Shown piece after piece: positions 60,744-64,000 of a stretch of 64,000 bases of DNA; positions within the stretch are counted from its first letter, which is position 1, and the number at the start of each line of letters is the position of its first letter. The stretch spans positions 62,001-126,000 of the forward strand of contig CACWKX010000003.1 in assembly GCA_902761585.1 (NCBI GenBank). The letters are read 5' to 3'. The position numbers and the translations under genes were made by a program. This DNA is from an uncultured Lachnospiraceae bacterium (GTDB lineage Bacteria > Bacillota > Clostridia > Lachnospirales > Lachnospiraceae). The notes under the pieces are model-generated. The model searched no databases. It had not been told where the DNA came from and saw nothing but the letters and a program-made list of their open reading frames with translations.

Positions 60744-61208
60744 ATGGATGTGAAACACTATGATAAACTAATCTTCGTAAGTGAGAGTGATACGATCACA
60801 AGCCCGATGGCGGAGGCGATCCTCTCCAGACATTTTCTGCTGGAGGACATCCTGATTCTTTCGAAGGGACTTGTGGTGCTCTTTCCTGAGCCGATCAATC
60901 CGAAGGCGGAGGCTGTGCTGGTTTCCCAGGGGCTGACGATGAAAGATCATATGAGCGATCCGCTCGATGAGGCAGACTTTGATGACAGGACACTGATCCT
61001 GACGATCACGAATGCCGAGAAGGAGCGGCTGCTCCAGGATTTTGCCAACCCGATCAATGTATTTTCACTGAGCGAGTATATCCGCGGGGAAGGCGAGGTG
61101 CATGATCCGTATGGAGGGTCGCTTGGAGACTACGGGCAGTGTTTCCGGGAGTTGGACGCGCAGGTTGAGCGGCTGGCAGGGATTCTGCAGCGGGAAGAGC
61201 TGAACTGA
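60744..61208 (+). CDS. Low-molecular-weight phosphatase-fold protein, catalytically degenerate
   Basis: 154 residues aligned with the low-molecular-weight protein tyrosine/arginine phosphatase family (YwlE-like), which usually follows Sua5 in Firmicutes. The signature C-x5-R-S loop is altered: the strand and loop read LIFVSESDTITSPMAEAIL where active enzymes read FVCxGNTCRSPMAEAI. The nucleophile Cys is Ser and the phosphate-binding Arg is Thr. The rest, including the general-acid region (HDPYGGSLGDY), is intact. Phosphatase activity is therefore unlikely; it may bind phosphorylated ligands. 28 bases after the Sua5 gene. Confidence 0.85.
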   Translation: MDVKHYDKLIFVSESDTITSPMAEAILSRHFLLEDILILSKGLVVLFPEPINPKAEAVLVSQGLTMKDHMSDPLDEADFDDRTLILTITNAEKERLLQDFANPINVFSLSEYIRGEGEVHDPYGGSLGDYGQCFRELDAQVERLAGILQREELN

Positions 61209-61283
61209 AAAGAGAGGCAGGTAGGAAGCTGCAGCGCTGCAGCATGAGAATGGCGGCGAAAGCTGCCCATAAAGGAGGACAGA

Positions 61284-61913
61284 ATGTCGAAAGTTACGGT
61301 ATGTGATCATCCATTGATTCAGCATAAGCTTGGCGTGATTCGCAACAAGAATTGCGGGACAAAGGATTTCCGGACAATCGTATCTGAGATCGCCGGGCTG
61401 ATGTGCTATGAAGCGACAAGAGATCTGAAACTGGAAGACGTGGAGATTGAGACACCGATCACGAAGATGACCGCAAAGCAGCTCTCAGGCCGTAAGCTGG
61501 CGGTGGTGCCGATTCTCAGAGCCGGGCTCGGTATGGTCGAAGGAATGCTGACGATGATTCCGGCTGCGAAGGTCGGTCATATCGGGCTGTACCGTGACCC
61601 GAAGACGCTGGAACCGGTCGAATATTACTGCAAGCTCCCGGCGGACTGCGGACAGAGGGAGGTATTCGTCGTCGATCCGATGCTGGCAACTGGCGGAAGT
61701 GCATGCGCAGCGCTCTCGATGCTGAAGAAGCACGGCTGCAGGCATATCCGCCTCCTGGATATCATTGCGGCTCCGGAGGGAATCGCAAGAGTCCAGAGAG
61801 AACACCCGGATGTGGATATCTACGTCTGTTCGGTTGATGAGAAGCTGAACGACCACGGCTATATCATTCCGGGACTCGGCGACGCAGGAGACCGGATCTT
61901 TGGAACAAAGTAA
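61284..61913 (+). CDS. upp: Uracil phosphoribosyltransferase
   Basis: 209 residues; converts uracil and PRPP to UMP. Visible: [41 protein letters not shown], the PRPP loop [16 protein letters not shown] and [18 protein letters not shown] at the C-terminus. Full length. AAAGGAGG precedes the ATG. A terminator follows immediately. Confidence 0.97.
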   Translation: MSKVTVCDHPLIQHKLGVIRNKNCGTKDFRTIVSEIAGLMCYEATRDLKLEDVEIETPITKMTAKQLSGRKLAVVPILRAGLGMVEGMLTMIPAAKVGHIGLYRDPKTLEPVEYYCKLPADCGQREVFVVDPMLATGGSACAALSMLKKHGCRHIRLLDIIAAPEGIARVQREHPDVDIYVCSVDEKLNDHGYIIPGLGDAGDRIFGTK

Positions 61914-61927
61914 AGACTGGCGAATCA

Positions 61928-61957
61928 CCCGGGCGGTTTTACATCGCCCGGGCTTTT
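61928..61957 (+). terminator. Terminator after upp
   Basis: CCCGGGCG (61928-61935) pairs with CGCCCGGG (61945-61952) followed by CTTTT. It overlaps the 3' end of the convergent proC. Confidence 0.85.
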
Positions 61958-62733
61958 CGTACGCAGGCCTTCTCCGCCTCAATCAGGGCGGACCGCAGGC
62001 CTTTTTCTTCCAGGACGCGGACAGCCTCCATCGTTGTTCCTCCCGGGGAACAGACCATATCTTTCAGTTCACCGGGGTGCTTTCCTGTCTCCAGAACCAT
62101 TTTTGCGGAACCCAGGACGGCCTGCGCGGCAAACCTGTATGCCTTGTTCCGCGGCATCCCATCTGCGACAGCGCCATCTGCCATCGCTTCGATTACCAGG
62201 AAAATGTAAGCCGGGCTGGATCCGGAGACGGCGGTTGCGACATCGATCAGGTTTTCCGGAATCACCTCCGCCTTCCCAAAGCTGGAGAGCAGTGTCAGGA
62301 CGGTGTCAAGTTCCTCTTCTGTGACGGAATGGTTCGGGCAGACAGCCGTCATACCTTCGCCAACCATTGCAGGGGTGTTGGGCATGGTTCGGATAATCTT
62401 CCGATCTTCTCCAAAGAGGGATCCGAGCCATTCGAGCGTCTTGCCGGGCGCCAGCGTCACGATCAGAGCTTCCTTTTTTACATGGTCGCGGACCGAGAGG
62501 ATGACATCCTCATAGAACTGAGGCTTGACGGCGAGGAAGAGGACATCGGAGAACGATGCTGTCTCCTCGTTGGTTCCACATGTAAGGTGCAGCTCGTCTG
62601 TTATTTTTTTCTGCGTCTTCGCTGTCTTTGCAGAGGCCATCAGATCTCTCTCGGATGCGAGACCGCTTTGCAAAATCCCGTGGATCATTGCAGTTGCCAT
62701 GTTTCCGCAGCCAATAAAACCAATTTTCATCAT
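61939..62733 (-). CDS. proC: Pyrroline-5-carboxylate reductase
   Basis: 264 residues; last step of proline synthesis. N-terminal Rossmann motif IGFIGCGNMATAMIHGIL, FLAVKPQFYEDV, RTMPNTPAMVGEGMTAVCP, VSGSSPAYIFLVIEAMADGAVADGM and the C-terminal SPGGTTMEAVRVLEEKGLRSALIEA are all conserved. Minus-strand GGGAGGATTTTC lies just before the start, where two adjacent ATG codons occur. Convergent with upp. Confidence 0.95.
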   Translation of the reverse strand: MMKIGFIGCGNMATAMIHGILQSGLASERDLMASAKTAKTQKKITDELHLTCGTNEETASFSDVLFLAVKPQFYEDVILSVRDHVKKEALIVTLAPGKTLEWLGSLFGEDRKIIRTMPNTPAMVGEGMTAVCPNHSVTEEELDTVLTLLSSFGKAEVIPENLIDVATAVSGSSPAYIFLVIEAMADGAVADGMPRNKAYRFAAQAVLGSAKMVLETGKHPGELKDMVCSPGGTTMEAVRVLEEKGLRSALIEAEKACVRKARAM

Positions 62734-62858
62734 GAAAATCCTCCCGGTATTCCTAAGATTGACAAGTCATCATCCGTTCCTTTGGTGCGCGCGGCAGACG
62801 AAGCCGCAAAAGCATCGCCCACGCTGTTTCCCGACATCATACCACACCAGCCCCTCTA

Positions 62859-62887
62859 TTGACATACAGATCGAAAATGTGTAATAT
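62859..62887 (+). promoter_or_regulatory. Promoter of the wall-binding-repeat protein gene
   Basis: Perfect TTGACA (62859-62864), a 17-base spacer and TAATAT (62882-62887). Confidence 0.78.
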
Positions 62888-62896
62888 TCAAATAAA

Positions 62897-62913
62897 TGTA
62901 ACAAAATTGTAAT
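62897..62913 (+). promoter_or_regulatory. WalR (YycF) box, perfect match
   Basis: TGTAAC-N5-TGTAAT matches TGTWAH-N5-TGTWAH exactly. It lies just downstream of the predicted transcript start, a position more consistent with repression. A further TGTTAC-N3-TGTTAC follows at 62941-62955. Confidence 0.5.
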
Positions 62914-62994
62914 GAATACAGTGAGACATTTCGAATGGTTTGTTACAAGTGTTACAGAAAAAAGAGCAGTACCTGTGAGAACCGAGGGAGCGGA

Positions 62995-64000
62995 ATGAAG
63001 AGATTGGGCAAACACATCGCGGCGTTTTTGCTGCTTTTGACGATGCTGATGACAGCAGCACCGATGGCCGTGCAGGCAGGCTTCGTGAAGACTCCCGACG
63101 GTGTGAAGTATGTGACGAAGGCAGGAGAAACGGTGACCGGTCTGAAGAAAATCGGCCGGAAGGTTTATCTGTTCGATCAAAATGGCCTCATGCTCCGGGG
63201 CATTCAGAGGGTAGGAGCGAAGACATACTTCTTCGACCTGAACACAGGGGTACGCCGCTATGGCTGGATCAGCTATGCCGGTGCAAAGTATTATGCGCAC
63301 AGGAAGAGCGGCGCGTTATTTATCAATAAAAGGAAGGGCAAGTACTATTTCGGGCCGGACGGTGCTCTGATCAAGGGCGGCGCAGCAGCGGCAGCAGTTG
63401 GCTGGTATCATATCGGAAGCAAAACTTATTACAACAATGAACAGCATCAGAAGCTGACCGGAATGCAGGAGATCGGCTCAAGACTGTACTATTTCAACGA
63501 CAGGGGCGTGCTTCAGAAGAGCAGGCTGATCAGTCTGAATGGCGCACGGTACTACGCCGGGAAAAAGGGCTATCTTCTGCGAAACTGCTTTGTAAAGCTG
63601 AAGGGAAAGAAGTACTATGCTCAGGCAGACGGGAGTTTTGCGAAGGGACTCGTCAGAATCGGTGCTTCCACCTATTATTTCCGCCCGAACGGGCAGATGT
63701 ATGCCTCCTCAAGGCTGTTTTCTTACCTGGGGAGCCGCTATTATGTCTATAAGACCGGGCGGATTGCGGTGAACCGCTGGGTGAAGTACAAGAAGCATTA
63801 TTACTGGTGTGATGCAGACGGCAGAATCGCGACGAACCGCTTTATCGGAGACTACTATGTCGGCGCGGACGGGATCAGGACCAGGGCCGAAAAGCCGTCC
63901 TCCGGTGTTGTGACACGGAATGGCCGGACTTATCTGTACGGAACGAACGGGAGCCCGCTTACTAATCAGTGGTTGTCTACATCCGATGGAAAGCGCTACT
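62995..64000 (+). CDS. Secreted cell-wall-binding-repeat protein (3' truncated by window edge)
   Basis: Frame open from ATG 62995 to the window end (335 codons). Signal peptide of about 28 residues (MKRLGKHIAAFLLLLTMLMT, then AAPMAVQA). The mature part is a long series of about 20-residue aromatic repeats of the choline/glucan-binding type (GRKVYLFDQNG; SRLYYFNDRG; KKYYAQADGSF; STYYFRPNGQM; KKHYYWCDADGRI). No enzymatic domain is seen up to the edge; one may follow. These repeats usually bind teichoic acids or wall glycans. GGGAGCGG lies upstream of the ATG. The promoter carries a WalR-type box. Confidence 0.85.
   Translation, partial: MKRLGKHIAAFLLLLTMLMTAAPMAVQAGFVKTPDGVKYVTKAGETVTGLKKIGRKVYLFDQNGLMLRGIQRVGAKTYFFDLNTGVRRYGWISYAGAKYYAHRKSGALFINKRKGKYYFGPDGALIKGGAAAAAVGWYHIGSKTYYNNEQHQKLTGMQEIGSRLYYFNDRGVLQKSRLISLNGARYYAGKKGYLLRNCFVKLKGKKYYAQADGSFAKGLVRIGASTYYFRPNGQMYASSRLFSYLGSRYYVYKTGRIAVNRWVKYKKHYYWCDADGRIATNRFIGDYYVGADGIRTRAEKPSSGVVTRNGRTYLYGTNGSPLTNQWLSTSDGKRY

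Overview
The window looks like a chromosome segment of a Lachnospiraceae-type gut Clostridium (Firmicutes, moderately high GC). The evidence is the gene repertoire: an AraR-like regulator, QueT, class B sortase, BMP-type nucleoside ABC transporter, GdpP-rplI-dnaB cluster, TypA, GtrA plus a polyprenyl-type glycosyltransferase, LTA synthase, and proteins with acidic or Gln/Thr-rich spacers. Promoters are classical sigma-A type with 17-bp spacing, and there are strong AGGAGG ribosome binding sites. Most of the window is ordinary housekeeping DNA. No phage, transposon, CRISPR array or integron was seen.

Layout. 1-6.5 kb: truncated AraR-like regulator, preQ1-riboswitch-controlled queT, asnS, sortase B, sirtuin, and the rpsF-ssb-rpsR operon. 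6.8-15.2 kb: a large sortase-anchored surface protein, class II aldolase, and an aconitase-family hydratase. 15.2-15.95 kb: a gene-free stretch with its own strong promoter, many local stems and a terminator, read here as a large structured RNA. 16-28 kb: pyridoxamine kinase, TrkA/TrkH potassium uptake, a TPR/AAA protein, and a four-gene BMP-type ABC transporter. 28.5-37.6 kb: an amylase/branching-enzyme fusion, then gdpP, rplI, dnaB and mtnA. 37.7-42 kb: a secreted SH3/NlpC hydrolase with WalR-like boxes, tRNA-Lys, a zinc-dependent phospholipase-like gene, a DnaA-box cluster and trmB. 42-48.3 kb: PHP phosphatase, greA, ispE, a GntR regulator, ldh and typA. 48.5-54 kb: a CobA-like ATPase, aminopeptidase M18, peptidase T, a membrane-anchored esterase and a YkgJ-type cysteine-cluster protein. 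54-64 kb: GtrA, GT2 and LTA synthase (cell envelope), an S1-domain protein, Sua5, a degenerate low-molecular-weight phosphatase, upp, proC and a truncated secreted wall-binding-repeat protein.

How the genes fit together. Cell-envelope functions recur: sortase and its likely substrate, SH3/NlpC hydrolase, GtrA/GT2, LTA synthase, and the wall-binding repeat protein. Two of these have sites matching the WalR consensus. Sugar and glycogen metabolism (fba, amylase-GlgB, ldh) and peptide or nucleoside salvage (M18, PepT, BMP transporter, upp) fit a fermentative anaerobe.

Most interesting non-routine signals: the structured RNA at 15.37-15.91 kb; a two-copy intergenic hairpin element with compensatory base changes; a cluster of DnaA boxes away from dnaA; the GH13-GH13 fusion with an EPKKVT repeat linker; and a phosphatase-fold protein that has lost its catalytic Cys and Arg.
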